From: an uncultured Poribacteria bacterium
GTDB lineage: Bacteria > Poribacteria > WGA-4E > WGA-3G
Length of the DNA stretch: 64,000 bases
Direction of reading: 5' to 3'
Assembly: GCA_951813545.1 (NCBI GenBank)
Contig: OX638352.1
Coordinates: forward strand, 1,922,001-1,986,000
This document shows positions 26,214-34,702 of this stretch, in pieces (within the stretch, counting starts at the first letter, position 1; the number at the start of each line of letters is the position of its first letter). The notes below the pieces were generated by a model. That model was not told the DNA's origin and did not search any database. It was given only the letters and a program-made list of their open reading frames with translations. The position numbers and the translations under genes are program-made.

Positions 26214-27494
26214 TCATTCTGTGAGTGCCTGATATGTTAGGACTTTAAATTGCCGTTGGAAAGGGTAACGGTTATTGAGAAGCTGCGTCATGAGCAAACC
26301 GACCAATTCCTCTTGTGGATCAATCCAGAAAGTGGTAGCGGCGGCACCGCCCCAACTGAAATTTCCTATAGACTCCAGGATGTTCGGAGAGTTTCTATCC
26401 GTAACAACCGCAAAACCGAGTCCAAACCGATTGTTGTGATGGGGATAGCGCATCAATTCAACTGTCTTTTTGCCCAATATACGGACACCATCAAGTTCAC
26501 CACCGTTGAGCAACATCTGAGAAAACCGCATATAATCTGCAGCGGTCGAGACAAGCCCGCCACCTCCAGATGGGAAAAAAGTGAATTCATCAATTGCGAT
26601 CGCTGCTCGTTTAGTCCGCTCAAGTCCGTTCTCTTTAGTAGGTCTATAGAGTGCTGCAAGCCTGTCCCGCTTCTCTGGTGGCACCGAAAATGCGGTGTCT
26701 ACCATGCCAAGAGGTTCAAAGAGCCGTGTTTGGAGAAATTCTTCAAATGGCATGCCAGACACAACCTCTACAAGGTAACCGAGTACATCCGTAGAGACAC
26801 TGTAAGTCCACTTCTCACCGGGCTGATGAACGAGTGGAATGTTACCCAGTTTTCTGGCCATATCCACCAAGGTTGAACCGGGTTCACGGATTTTCGCCTC
26901 TTTATAGAGTGCATCGACAGGTTTATTGCCCCAACCGTAGGTGAGTCCTGCGGTATGCATGAGGAGGTGCTTGATTGTTATCTCCCTCTCCGCATCCAAG
27001 ATTTCAGTCTGGTCCTTGTTGTAGACCTTCATGTTCTTAAATTCAGGAATAAACTGGGAGACGGGTGTACCGAGTTGAAAATGTCCTTCCTCATAAAGCA
27101 TCATCACGGCGACACTGGTAATCGGTTTTGACATGGAATAGATATGGAATATCGTATCCGGTTCGACAGGTTTGCTATTCTCAACATCCCGCATGCCGAT
27201 GGTTTCAAAATGAACGATTTTCCCGCGTCGTGCCACAACCGTTAGGAATCCGGAGACCTGTCCTGAATTGTAGTAACCTTGCAGGAGAGAGCGGATGCGT
27301 TTCAGACGTTTGGTAGAAACACCGACCTCTTCCGGCACTGACATCGGTAGTCCGTGTTCTGGATCGAATGAGACCCTGACATCTTTCTCCGGTGTTGCCG
27401 CCGGATTCGTGTCCTCTGGCGTGGTTTTCGTTACTCCACACCCGAATATAGTGATGCAGAAAATCAGTAAGCATGCGTATGTTAATTTTCTCAA
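26214..27494 (-). CDS. Class C beta-lactamase-like serine hydrolase, paralogue 5 (lipoprotein)
   Basis: The only copy with a lipobox: MRKLTYACLLIFCITIFGC, cleavage expected before the Cys at about residue 19. A linker rich in Pro/Thr/Glu and then the hydrolase domain follow: YSMSKPITS, TYSVSTDVLGYLVE and PSGGGGLVSTAADYMRF. It starts with TTG at 27494, using the same AAGGAGAACGGA ribosome site as paralogue 4. The lipid anchor suggests the outer or inner membrane. The neighbouring 170-bp block, with two palindromes, is repeated almost unchanged on both sides of this gene, marking the unit of duplication. Confidence 0.88.
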   Translation of the reverse strand: MRKLTYACLLIFCITIFGCGVTKTTPEDTNPAATPEKDVRVSFDPEHGLPMSVPEEVGVSTKRLKRIRSLLQGYYNSGQVSGFLTVVARRGKIVHFETIGMRDVENSKPVEPDTIFHIYSMSKPITSVAVMMLYEEGHFQLGTPVSQFIPEFKNMKVYNKDQTEILDAEREITIKHLLMHTAGLTYGWGNKPVDALYKEAKIREPGSTLVDMARKLGNIPLVHQPGEKWTYSVSTDVLGYLVEVVSGMPFEEFLQTRLFEPLGMVDTAFSVPPEKRDRLAALYRPTKENGLERTKRAAIAIDEFTFFPSGGGGLVSTAADYMRFSQMLLNGGELDGVRILGKKTVELMRYPHHNNRFGLGFAVVTDRNSPNILESIGNFSWGGAAATTFWIDPQEELVGLLMTQLLNNRYPFQRQFKVLTYQALTE

Positions 27495-27564
27495 TCCGTT
27501 CTCCTTCTTTAAACTATTGTAACCTTAAGTTGCAGATGTCGCTCCGCTGGGGTTTGTGTTGGTA

Positions 27565-27585
27565 GGCGAGGATACAATCCTCGCC
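27565..27585. repeat. Palindromic repeat, GGCGAGGAT-ACA-ATCCTCGCC
   Basis: 9-bp arms, AGCAGCG tail. The arm bases differ from the 26103 copy at matching positions (GTTT/AAAC against GAT/ATC), so pairing is kept. Confidence 0.65.
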
Positions 27586-27634
27586 AGCAGCGAAGAGGAG
27601 GTGCTTGCTATTTTTCTAAAGATTTTGTGCTATA

Positions 27635-27653
27635 GTGCGGTTGGAAACCGCAC
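27635..27653. repeat. Palindromic repeat, GTGCGGTT-GGA-AACCGCAC
   Basis: Same as the copy at 19740, with tail CTACC. Lies 20 bp downstream of the LamG gene's stop. Confidence 0.65.
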
Positions 27654-27672
27654 CTACCGGTTTTGAAAAGCC

Positions 27673-28485
27673 CTACGGTACACGCTTGAGGTAACCCCAG
27701 CGGGTTGCAAGTTTGCCACCGGGTTCAACATTGAGAATTTGGGCTAAACCGACATCCATCGCTTCCTGAATTTCATCTTCGGTGCGTGCGACGTTGGAGA
27801 TGCGGATCTCGTCAATGATACCTTTCAATCCGTTTGCGTTATTGAGATTCGGCACACCGATTGTAATCGGGTCTGCACTCTGAAACGTAGTACCATTAGG
27901 TGCCTCATTTTGCAATTTACCATCGACATAGGCTCGTCCCATCTTACCATCATAAGTAAAGGCGAGGTGATGCCACTTGTTGTCAGTGATCTTGGTCGTG
28001 CCATCTATACTAAACCCACACGCGCCATTCGCACCGATTTCCGAATGCAGCACATGCTGATCTACATGAACCCAGATACCGTAGTTCCGATTGGTACATC
28101 CTGCCTGCTGTTTGCAGACGATGCCTTGCCATTTGCCCGTGCCTTCTTCCACTTTGACCCACGCTTCAATACTGAGTGTTTCCAATTCCAGTTTTTTGGT
28201 AGACTTGACGACGACGTAACCGCTGTCATTCCCCGGAAGTTTCAAGCCTGTTCCGAACTTCGCTTTGACCCATTTAGGATTCCCTGCAAATTCACCATCG
28301 TGACCGTTGCCGGAAGCATCTTCCGCGGTCTTTCCTGCTCCTTCTTCAAAGAGCCAGACGGCGACTGTATTTTCATCAACCGCTGCGTATGTAGATACAC
28401 AGATAAACAGCGTTAAAACCGCTATTGCGATAAAGCAATATTTGGTGCTATAGAAAAATCTTGTATCTCTGATGCGCATAGTCAT
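27673..28485 (-). CDS. Secreted LamG-like (concanavalin-type lectin) domain protein
   Basis: An exported carbohydrate-binding or adhesion-type protein. The signal peptide lies around residues 15-34 (FIAIAVLTLFICVSTYAA). A single LamG/concanavalin-like jelly-roll domain follows: AVWLFEEGAGKTAEDASGNG, LETLSIEAWVKVEEGTGK, WHHLAFTYDGKMGRAYVDG and IDEIRISNVARTEDEIQ. The last 20 residues carry a short tail, GGKLATRWGYLK, that recurs almost unchanged at the end of the unrelated secreted protein at 31302. LamG proteins of this kind are abundant in poribacteria. Ligand unknown. Confidence 0.87.
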   Translation of the reverse strand: MTMRIRDTRFFYSTKYCFIAIAVLTLFICVSTYAAVDENTVAVWLFEEGAGKTAEDASGNGHDGEFAGNPKWVKAKFGTGLKLPGNDSGYVVVKSTKKLELETLSIEAWVKVEEGTGKWQGIVCKQQAGCTNRNYGIWVHVDQHVLHSEIGANGACGFSIDGTTKITDNKWHHLAFTYDGKMGRAYVDGKLQNEAPNGTTFQSADPITIGVPNLNNANGLKGIIDEIRISNVARTEDEIQEAMDVGLAQILNVEPGGKLATRWGYLKRVP

Positions 28486-29005
28486 TTCCCCCTTTATTCA
28501 CGTATTCTATCAGAAACGGATTCTTTAAGTCAAGGGTTTTGGTGGGTATTCACACGGGCATTTCGTTTTCTCTTTTGTAGCGTATCCTGTTAGATTGCGC
28601 CCCATACACGCACCATAGGTGTCAATTAAAAAAACAACCGTCGCATCTCCAGGCCGGTAGGCGCTGTTTCCAACTGCGCCGGGTTTTAGCCATAAACTTT
28701 GCACACGCCAGAAACCCTCTTTAGTCCCGTAGGGTTTATTTGCTTGGGTGTTTCTTCACAATGTTTATAGCAGCATGTGGCCAAAAAACTCAAGCCCCGT
28801 AGGGGCGGCATTTATGATGAACAGGATTATAGGTTTACCATGATTCCCAAGGGCATCTTCAAGAATTACCAGTTCGTTTTCTTAATCTTCATCAGAGATA
28901 AAAATGTTGACACGAGATTATGCATCGCATATAATTTCGCATGTCCACTTGTAGGCGTGCGGTGGACGTGCGCGAGTTACGAGTGAGATATATAAGGAGG
29001 CTTAT
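28486..29005. other. Intergenic region with repeats, upstream of the oxidoreductase gene
   Basis: No gene is supported; a 69-codon frame inside is made of repeat sequence. Contents: GTTTATTTGCTTGGGTGTTT (about 28734, related to copies near 35365 and 36515), AGCCCCGTAGGGGCGG (28791-28806, related to the 120-bp tandem repeat near 35 kb), and a possible promoter close to 28985. A strong AAGGAGG precedes the ATG at 29006. Confidence 0.6.
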
Positions 29006-30175
29006 ATGGCAGAACGAATCAAAATGGGATTAGTCGGATGCGGTGGTATGTCCGGTGCTCACATGGGTGGGTATCGCCAACTTTGGTCCGCGGGACTCAG
29101 GGATTACGAGATTGTGGCAGCGTGCGACATCGCCGAGGAACGCGCTGAGGAACGCGCAAATCAGGCGCAAGAGTTTCAAGGTGGCACGAAGCCAGCCGTC
29201 TATACAGAACTCGACGAGATGTTGGCGAAACACCCCGATCTGGAGTGTGTTGACATCTGTGCGCTTCATAGTGCCCACCACACACTCGCCGTGCCTGCGC
29301 TGGAGGCGGGGAAGCACGTTATCATCGAAAAGCCGTTCGGTATCACAATGCGGGCATGCAAACTGATGATGGAAGCAGCGGATCGAAACGATAAGATTAT
29401 CTCCGTTGCTGAAAACTATCGCTTGGCACGTATCCAACGCACACGCAGTTGGGCAATCGCGCAAGGACGTATCGGCGACCCTCGTATGTTCTTCTGGATA
29501 GAGGTCAACGAAGGCTTAGGGAAATGGGGTTGGCGTAACTTCAAGATGGATGCAGGCGGCGGTTGGGCATTAGATGGCGGCGTGCATTTCACCGATCTGA
29601 TGCGCTACATTCTCGGCATGGAAGCCGAAGAGGTCTATGCCATCAACAAGGCTTACGAACCTTTTCGCTATGACAATCCGGCAGAAAGAGAAGGCGGTTA
29701 TGCGGTTGACGTTGAGGATGCGATGATCGCTACCATCAAGTTTGAACAAGGTGTTACGGCGCAGTGGACCTGGGTCGGTTCAGCACCAGGACAAGGGTTC
29801 GGTCAACATACCGTTTACGGCAGCGAGGGCGCGCTTGACTGGAATCAAGGATTGGTGCCCCGCGGCGGTGAACCGATTTCCAACGAGGAGTTGATGAAAG
29901 AATTCACCGATAGCCTCAGCGATTCGGAACGGGAATACTACTTCCCGAGCGGTGTAGAAGATACCGTTGCGATTGAGTTGAAATACTTCGCCGATGCAAT
30001 TCGGACAGGTGGTAAACCAGAAGTAGATGCCGTCGAAGGCATGCGGTCAGAAGCCATCTGCATGGCAGTCTATGAATCGGGATGGTTCGGTCGTCCCGTG
30101 ACAATTGACGAGATCGAAAACTGCGAATTGGAAGGCTACCAGAAGGAAATCAACGATAAGTTAGGGATTGGCTAA
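29006..30175 (+). CDS. Gfo/Idh/MocA family oxidoreductase
   Basis: NAD(P)-dependent sugar or inositol dehydrogenase-like enzyme, cytoplasmic. The N-terminal Rossmann fold begins with GLVGCGGMSGAHMGGYR, followed by VAACDIAEERAEERA, LECVDICALHSAHH and the EKPF motif at HVIIEKPFGIT, the signature of the family. The C-terminal domain has the DGGVHFTDLMRYI element that binds substrate. 389 residues is normal. It is followed 87 bp later by an SDR gene, and both are likely co-transcribed from the plus strand. Substrate is probably a sugar or cyclitol. Confidence 0.92.
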   Translation: MAERIKMGLVGCGGMSGAHMGGYRQLWSAGLRDYEIVAACDIAEERAEERANQAQEFQGGTKPAVYTELDEMLAKHPDLECVDICALHSAHHTLAVPALEAGKHVIIEKPFGITMRACKLMMEAADRNDKIISVAENYRLARIQRTRSWAIAQGRIGDPRMFFWIEVNEGLGKWGWRNFKMDAGGGWALDGGVHFTDLMRYILGMEAEEVYAINKAYEPFRYDNPAEREGGYAVDVEDAMIATIKFEQGVTAQWTWVGSAPGQGFGQHTVYGSEGALDWNQGLVPRGGEPISNEELMKEFTDSLSDSEREYYFPSGVEDTVAIELKYFADAIRTGGKPEVDAVEGMRSEAICMAVYESGWFGRPVTIDEIENCELEGYQKEINDKLGIG

Positions 30176-30204
30176 ATGCCAATTCTAATCCACTACCCAT
30201 TGTT

Positions 30205-30225
30205 GGCGAGGTTTGAAACCTCGCC
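30205..30225. repeat. Palindromic repeat, GGCGAGGTTT-G-AAACCTCGCC
   Basis: 10-bp arms with AGCGGCG tail, between the oxidoreductase and SDR genes. Confidence 0.65.
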
Positions 30226-30262
30226 AGCGGCGCGTGGCAGACTTACCCAGATGGAGTAGAAA

Positions 30263-31063
30263 ATGAATCGATTGGACGGGAAGGTTGCGATCGTTACAGG
30301 TGCAGGGAAAAAAGGTGAAGTTGACGGTACCGGCTACGCGACATCAATGCTTTTCGCGAGAGAAGGTGCGAAAGTGCTGTTGGCGGACATCTCGCCTGAA
30401 AATGCCGACGCAACACTCGCAGAAATTGAGGCAGAAGGTGGCGAAGCATCGGTATTCATTGGCGACCTGTCCACAGAGGCAGCCTGCGCTGGAATGGTAG
30501 AAGCTGCTGTCGAACGTTTTGGCAAAGTGAACGTCCTTTTCAACAACGTTGGACTCGGCGGTTCCGGGATAGTCACGCAGGTAGATGAAGAGAAGTGGGA
30601 CAGGGTGATGGATGTCAACCTCAAGAGCATGATCATGGCGTGTAAACACGCTGTGCCTCGGATGGCTGAGGCAGGCGGTGGCTCAATCATCAATGTCTCA
30701 TCAATCGACGCGTTGCGCGCCGGTTCATCTCGGAACCTGCCATACGCGGCGGCGAAGGGCGGGATGATTTCTGCCACAACAGTGATGGCGGTTCATCATG
30801 GACGCGACAATATTCGGGTGAACTGTATCGCGCCTGGGCATCTCTATGCTTCGTTTCCTGCCCCGTATCTGAGCGAAGCGGAGCGCGAACGGCGCCGTCT
30901 TATCGGACCCCTTGGCACGGAAGGAACCGCTTGGGACGTGGCTTGGGCAACCGTTTTTCTCGCCAGTGACGAATCGAAATGGATCTCCGGTGTCACTATT
31001 CCGATTGATGCGGGTCTACTCGCCGCAACACCACTCGCTGTTGTGCATCAGCTTGATGAATAG
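30263..31063 (+). CDS. Short-chain dehydrogenase/reductase
   Basis: A classical SDR of 266 residues. The cofactor loop is VTGAGKKGEVDGTGYATSM, longer than the usual TGxxxGxG. The downstream NNVG motif is seen in LFNNVGLGG. The catalytic residues are in SSIDALRAGSSRNLPYAAAKGG (Ser, Tyr and Lys of the YxxxK motif). The C-terminus ends as usual with GVTIPIDAGL. Together with the oxidoreductase upstream it suggests a sugar-acid or polyol pathway. The start ATG at 30263 follows a weak GGAG. Substrate unknown. Confidence 0.9.
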   Translation: MNRLDGKVAIVTGAGKKGEVDGTGYATSMLFAREGAKVLLADISPENADATLAEIEAEGGEASVFIGDLSTEAACAGMVEAAVERFGKVNVLFNNVGLGGSGIVTQVDEEKWDRVMDVNLKSMIMACKHAVPRMAEAGGGSIINVSSIDALRAGSSRNLPYAAAKGGMISATTVMAVHHGRDNIRVNCIAPGHLYASFPAPYLSEAERERRRLIGPLGTEGTAWDVAWATVFLASDESKWISGVTIPIDAGLLAATPLAVVHQLDE

Positions 31064-31162
31064 CCGCTATATGGATGTCGCCCCTACGAGGCTGAAGCGT
31101 TTAGAAACCACGCAGGTCTGAAGCAGGATTTACAGGATTAGGAGATGAACAGGATTGAAAAG

Positions 31163-31183
31163 GGCGAGGATACAATCCTCGCC
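31163..31183. repeat. Palindromic repeat, GGCGAGGAT-ACA-ATCCTCGCC
   Basis: Identical to the copy at 27565, with tail AGCGGGG. Preceded by the CAGGATTTACAGGATTAGGA repeat at about 31128-31160. Confidence 0.65.
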
Positions 31184-31230
31184 AGCGGGGCGGAAGGGTT
31201 GAACCTAACAGTGGCATACTGGTAAAAAGA

Positions 31231-31264
31231 AAACGGGCAGTGCCGTGTTGTGCACTGCCCGTTT
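31231..31264. terminator. Bidirectional rho-independent terminator between convergent genes
   Basis: AAACGGGCAGTGC at 31231-31243 pairs with GCACTGCCCGTTT at 31252-31264 (13 bp, loop CGTGTTGT). A-rich sequence to the left and T-rich to the right suit termination in both directions. It lies between the SDR gene and the convergent gene at 31302. Confidence 0.85.
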
Positions 31265-31301
31265 GTTATCTCAGGGATTGTTAAGTGTTATTCTTCATTG
31301 G

Positions 31302-33509
31302 TTAATCGCGAGATTGTTTCAATACGCCCCACTGCGTGGCAAGCTTGCCTTTGGCGGAAATGAATCCTCTCAGGCGGACGGTGGCTAACGTTTGACGCTC
31401 ACCTGCCAAGGATACGTCTTCAATCTGGTAATAGTAGACGACATTCGGTTTCGCTGTGGCATCCGTCCACATGTAGGTCGTGCTTTCCGCAGTTGTGCCT
31501 GCCCCTGGAAGTAGTTGTGCGTTGATGACCTTGAATTCACCCGTCCTCGTTTGACTCCGCAGGATATTGAATCCGGCGTTGTCCACCTCAGATTGGGTCG
31601 TCCACTGGATGACCACTGTGCCGGTTTCAGTACGTTCTGGTCGGAAGTGTGAGAGTTCAACAGGGAGTGCGTGCCCCGCTGCCCGGATCCCTGGGGTGCC
31701 GTAGTCGTTAGCACGGCCATACCATGTTTCGGTGTCCCTTGAGTAATCCAGGAAAGCGGTCTGTGCTGCAAGGATCCACCCGGCCCGTTCGGTGCCGTCG
31801 CGAGCGATCCCTTTATTAGAATACCTTCCGTTCTGATACTCCCGATGCCGGCGGATGATGGAGGAGCGATTGCCATCTACGGTCCACCCATTCGGTAATT
31901 GCCATGAGGGTTCATCGGTGGTCCGGATTCTTCCATCGAGGTTGCCAACCTCATCAATGAGGTTATTGCTTCCATCAACGAGTTTGATATGGAAGCCTTG
32001 GGTCGGGTGCAAGAAAAGATCTCGCCGGATGCTCATCCCAAACTCGGCAGGGAGTTCTGAGTAGACCTTGAAGACGCGGGCAGATGCGAAGTGAGTATTA
32101 TCCGAATTTCTGCCATTCGATGAGACGACAAGCACTGCTTCTTCCGGCGGAATCTCTTTCACGCTACCCTTATTTTTAAAATTAATGGTTCCGGACAAGG
32201 GTGCGTTCTCTGCGCGCGGATCGTCGTAGTTTTCGATAATCAGTTCCCATCCACTACCCGCATTGAGGACAACGGTCTGGGTCTTAGAACCGTTGAAAAG
32301 TTCGATCCATTGGATGTCATTTGTGCTGCCATTAGAAGCGAACATGATTTCGCTAATCGTCACGCTGGTACTGCTTCGTCTTGGCGTGGTGCCTGGCGGT
32401 GTCCCGGTTACGGCGACCGTAAAAGTGTGTGCGGGTGAAGGCGTTGCTGCGTTTTGTATCCCACCTTCGTCTGTGACTGCACTGGCGTTGACCTGCACCG
32501 TCACCGTTGTAACACCCGGATCGGGTGTGAGCGTTGTGACGTAAGTGTTTGTACCGGGGATTGCGATAGGAATGCTGATCGAACCGCCGATGACCGAGAT
32601 TTCGCTCGGAAGCAGCGTGGTGCCCGTCTGAAGTGGTTCGTTAAAGGCGATCGTTATGACAAACGCACCCCCACCTACAGGCGGCAAACCGCTCACCGTC
32701 ACGACGGGTCCCGTTGTATCTACGGTAAACGTGCGTTTTGGGAAGATATACGCGCCGGTAGCCGAGGGTTCCACTGTTATCTCGGTTCCACCGATACCAG
32801 GGAGAATTGTCACCGTCCAAACTCTTTTGGCGGCATCAGATGCAAGACTATCCACAGATCCATGGCCGACCTTGATATCTGCCTCCGTCAGTGTAATTGC
32901 CGTGGTTGAGGTTAACGTTACCGTAAAGGTAGCATTGCCGCCGATCAACCTATCAGGGGAAATCGTGAGCGGGGGTGCCGCACTCCGAACTATGTGGACC
33001 ACTAATTGCTCAGCCGGTTGAGTAGCCACGTTACCAACAATAGCAAAATTAGGGTCCACCGTGCCAGGGGTATCGGCAGCTCCCGCGGATATGTTTATAA
33101 GAACCGTATTGACATTTCCCCTGGCAGTGATTGTGGTTGTGTATACACTATCATTCGCTTTGGATCGAAAGGCAGAAGCTGTCGCACCACCAGAAATAAT
33201 TTGGTTGCTGCTATCTGCAGCAACCAAATTAATATCCTCGACCTCAAAACCAGTTACTCGGGTATTTACAGGATTAGTAGCCAGGGGGTCATCCTGAAAT
33301 GTGATGGTCAATTCAAAAGTAACATTTTCGGATCTGATGCCGTATACTTGGATGCCTTGCGTGTTGTCATCACCGGTAACATTTTCTAACTCATCTGGGA
33401 CTAACAGTACCGGTGTCACAGCTTCGGTGGTTGGTGCTGCAACGAAGGCAAGCCCAGCAATGAGTAACACCGCTAAAACTAACGGATATCTCAATTTATT
33501 AAAGAACAT
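31302..33509 (-). CDS. Secreted lamin-tail-domain protein with Ig-like repeats
   Basis: 735 residues with signal peptide (LAVLLIAGLAFVAAPTTEA). The N-terminal 380 residues are beta-rich repeats resembling bacterial Ig-like or cadherin-type domains (VTVSGLPPVGGGAFVITIAFNEPL and similar). From about 387 comes a lamin tail domain: VTISEIMFASNGSTNDIQWIELFN, then a region reading SAKGS. The C-terminal part has LPVELSHF and VVIQWTTQSEVDNAGFNILRS, the family sequence often found before sorting tails, and ends GKLATQWGVLK. Surface or extracellular location is likely; a structural or adhesion role is an inference. Confidence 0.83.
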   Translation of the reverse strand: MFFNKLRYPLVLAVLLIAGLAFVAAPTTEAVTPVLLVPDELENVTGDDNTQGIQVYGIRSENVTFELTITFQDDPLATNPVNTRVTGFEVEDINLVAADSSNQIISGGATASAFRSKANDSVYTTTITARGNVNTVLINISAGAADTPGTVDPNFAIVGNVATQPAEQLVVHIVRSAAPPLTISPDRLIGGNATFTVTLTSTTAITLTEADIKVGHGSVDSLASDAAKRVWTVTILPGIGGTEITVEPSATGAYIFPKRTFTVDTTGPVVTVSGLPPVGGGAFVITIAFNEPLQTGTTLLPSEISVIGGSISIPIAIPGTNTYVTTLTPDPGVTTVTVQVNASAVTDEGGIQNAATPSPAHTFTVAVTGTPPGTTPRRSSTSVTISEIMFASNGSTNDIQWIELFNGSKTQTVVLNAGSGWELIIENYDDPRAENAPLSGTINFKNKGSVKEIPPEEAVLVVSSNGRNSDNTHFASARVFKVYSELPAEFGMSIRRDLFLHPTQGFHIKLVDGSNNLIDEVGNLDGRIRTTDEPSWQLPNGWTVDGNRSSIIRRHREYQNGRYSNKGIARDGTERAGWILAAQTAFLDYSRDTETWYGRANDYGTPGIRAAGHALPVELSHFRPERTETGTVVIQWTTQSEVDNAGFNILRSQTRTGEFKVINAQLLPGAGTTAESTTYMWTDATAKPNVVYYYQIEDVSLAGERQTLATVRLRGFISAKGKLATQWGVLKQSRD

Positions 33510-33881
33510 TCGTCATCTTCCTCCTTCAGAAACACTTAAACTCAAGAATATGTTTTAACCTTTGATCTGGTCGACCTTTTTTCTTAGATATAACTTTCAA
33601 AAAAATGCTCAAGCAAAATACTGCGAATTTTCAAAATTTTCCCCCTAAGAAGATAACGTCATTTTCCTTAAGGACGTTACAAAAAATGCCATAAAACTGG
33701 GGATAAAGGATCAGAGTGGGCGTGGTGTGTCTTGTCTGAATCAGGATCTATAGGATTAGCGGATGAATAGGATTACAAACCCTTTCGATTGCCAATTATT
33801 GGGTTTTACTACGTTCAATCTATAGGTGTCAATTCAGTGTTGTAGGTTGGGTTGAACGAAATTGAGAAAATAGTCCTGAGG
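33510..33881. other. Intergenic region with repeats
   Basis: No gene. It holds GAATCAGGATCTATAGGATT (about 33738-33757) plus AATAGGATTACAAACCC, the same repeat seen near 14072 and 31128. GTAGGTTGGGTTGAACGAAA at about 33844 is another short repeat type. Upstream of the secreted protein gene the AGGAGGAAGATG site lies near 33518. Confidence 0.55.
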
Positions 33882-34196
33882 TTAGACGTCTCCATACTTT
33901 CCATAAAAGTCTATACCAATGCGTTGAATTTGTTCAACCATAGCGGGGTTGTCGATCTGATGAAAAATGGATAAATCAATCGTGTAGGGTAGGAGGAGAT
34001 CGTCTAATTCAGTGTCAATTCGGGAGAGTACGCTGTGTGTTAACGCATCACCACAAAGGGTAAGGTCGATATCAGAACCATTTCGGTAAGTCCCTGTGGC
34101 GCGCGAACCGTATAAAATCGCTTTTTCAACCTGGGGATAACGGCTTAAAACACCCTGGATTTTTTGAAGGGTACGCTCCGACAAACCGTATTTCAT
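33882..34196 (-). CDS. MntA-like minimal nucleotidyltransferase (antitoxin)
   Basis: A 104-residue minimal nucleotidyltransferase. Its core motif is AILYGSRATGTYRNGSDIDLTL, with the GSxxxG and DxD pattern that binds metal and ATP. In HepT/MntA systems such proteins AMPylate the toxin and neutralise it. The last base of the ATG overlaps the stop of the upstream HepT-type gene (34193-34196, ATGA), so the two are translationally coupled, as is usual for this system. Confidence 0.85.
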   Translation of the reverse strand: MKYGLSERTLQKIQGVLSRYPQVEKAILYGSRATGTYRNGSDIDLTLCGDALTHSVLSRIDTELDDLLLPYTIDLSIFHQIDNPAMVEQIQRIGIDFYGKYGDV

Positions 34197-34615
34197 AGCG
34201 ATTGTTCCTGTTTCAAACGTTCTATTTTCGCCAATAATGTCTCGAATTCAGAAAAATATGTATTGAGAAGTGCAGAAACAACCTCGTTAGCGACACTCTC
34301 GTTGTAGGTATGCGTTGTTAAATTGCGGTGGCGAATCATCTCCATCCACGCTTCCCCGTTTTCAATGAGTCCCTCTTTGAAAGCCGCACGGGTTGTATCT
34401 CTCGAACCGTACAACTTAAAATCTTGCGTTTGAAGAAAATCCTTTAGCGTATTCCATGCCAATTCATGGGTATATTCAAAACCCTGTATCAATCCTTGTG
34501 CTTCCAAGTCTGACAGTTCACGTTGTCGTGCCAAATCCACTCCTTGTTTCAATCGCGAAAATGCCCTGCGAAAACTATCGGCTCTCTGTATCCAGCGCGG
34601 GGCTTGATGCTTCAT
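34193..34615 (-). CDS. HepT/HI0074-like nucleotidyltransferase substrate-binding protein (toxin candidate)
   Basis: All-helical protein of about 140 residues. It contains the HEPN-type motif RHRNLTTHTYNES, the RxxxxxH signature of HEPN ribonucleases, and the family helix FEYTHELAWNTLKDFLQ. The ATG at 34615 (MKHQAPRWIQRADS) is preferred; the frame is open further upstream but the family does not need it. The neighbouring MntA-like partner suggests a toxin-antitoxin pair. Confidence 0.8.
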   Translation of the reverse strand: MKHQAPRWIQRADSFRRAFSRLKQGVDLARQRELSDLEAQGLIQGFEYTHELAWNTLKDFLQTQDFKLYGSRDTTRAAFKEGLIENGEAWMEMIRHRNLTTHTYNESVANEVVSALLNTYFSEFETLLAKIERLKQEQSL

Positions 34616-34702
34616 AATGTGCGCTCCATTTTTAGCGAAAAGTCTGTAGGTAAGCATAAACTGCCAGTGAAGGCGTGGATCTTCATCGTTTAATGATAAC
34701 AA

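Noticed and set aside
26103..27653. Repeated palindromes around the hydrolase genes as a CRISPR array
   Set aside because: They are not regularly spaced, spacers are whole genes, and the arms vary. There are no cas genes in the window.
28777..28986. A 69-codon open frame before the oxidoreductase gene
   Set aside because: It is made of intergenic repeat sequence and has no ribosome site.
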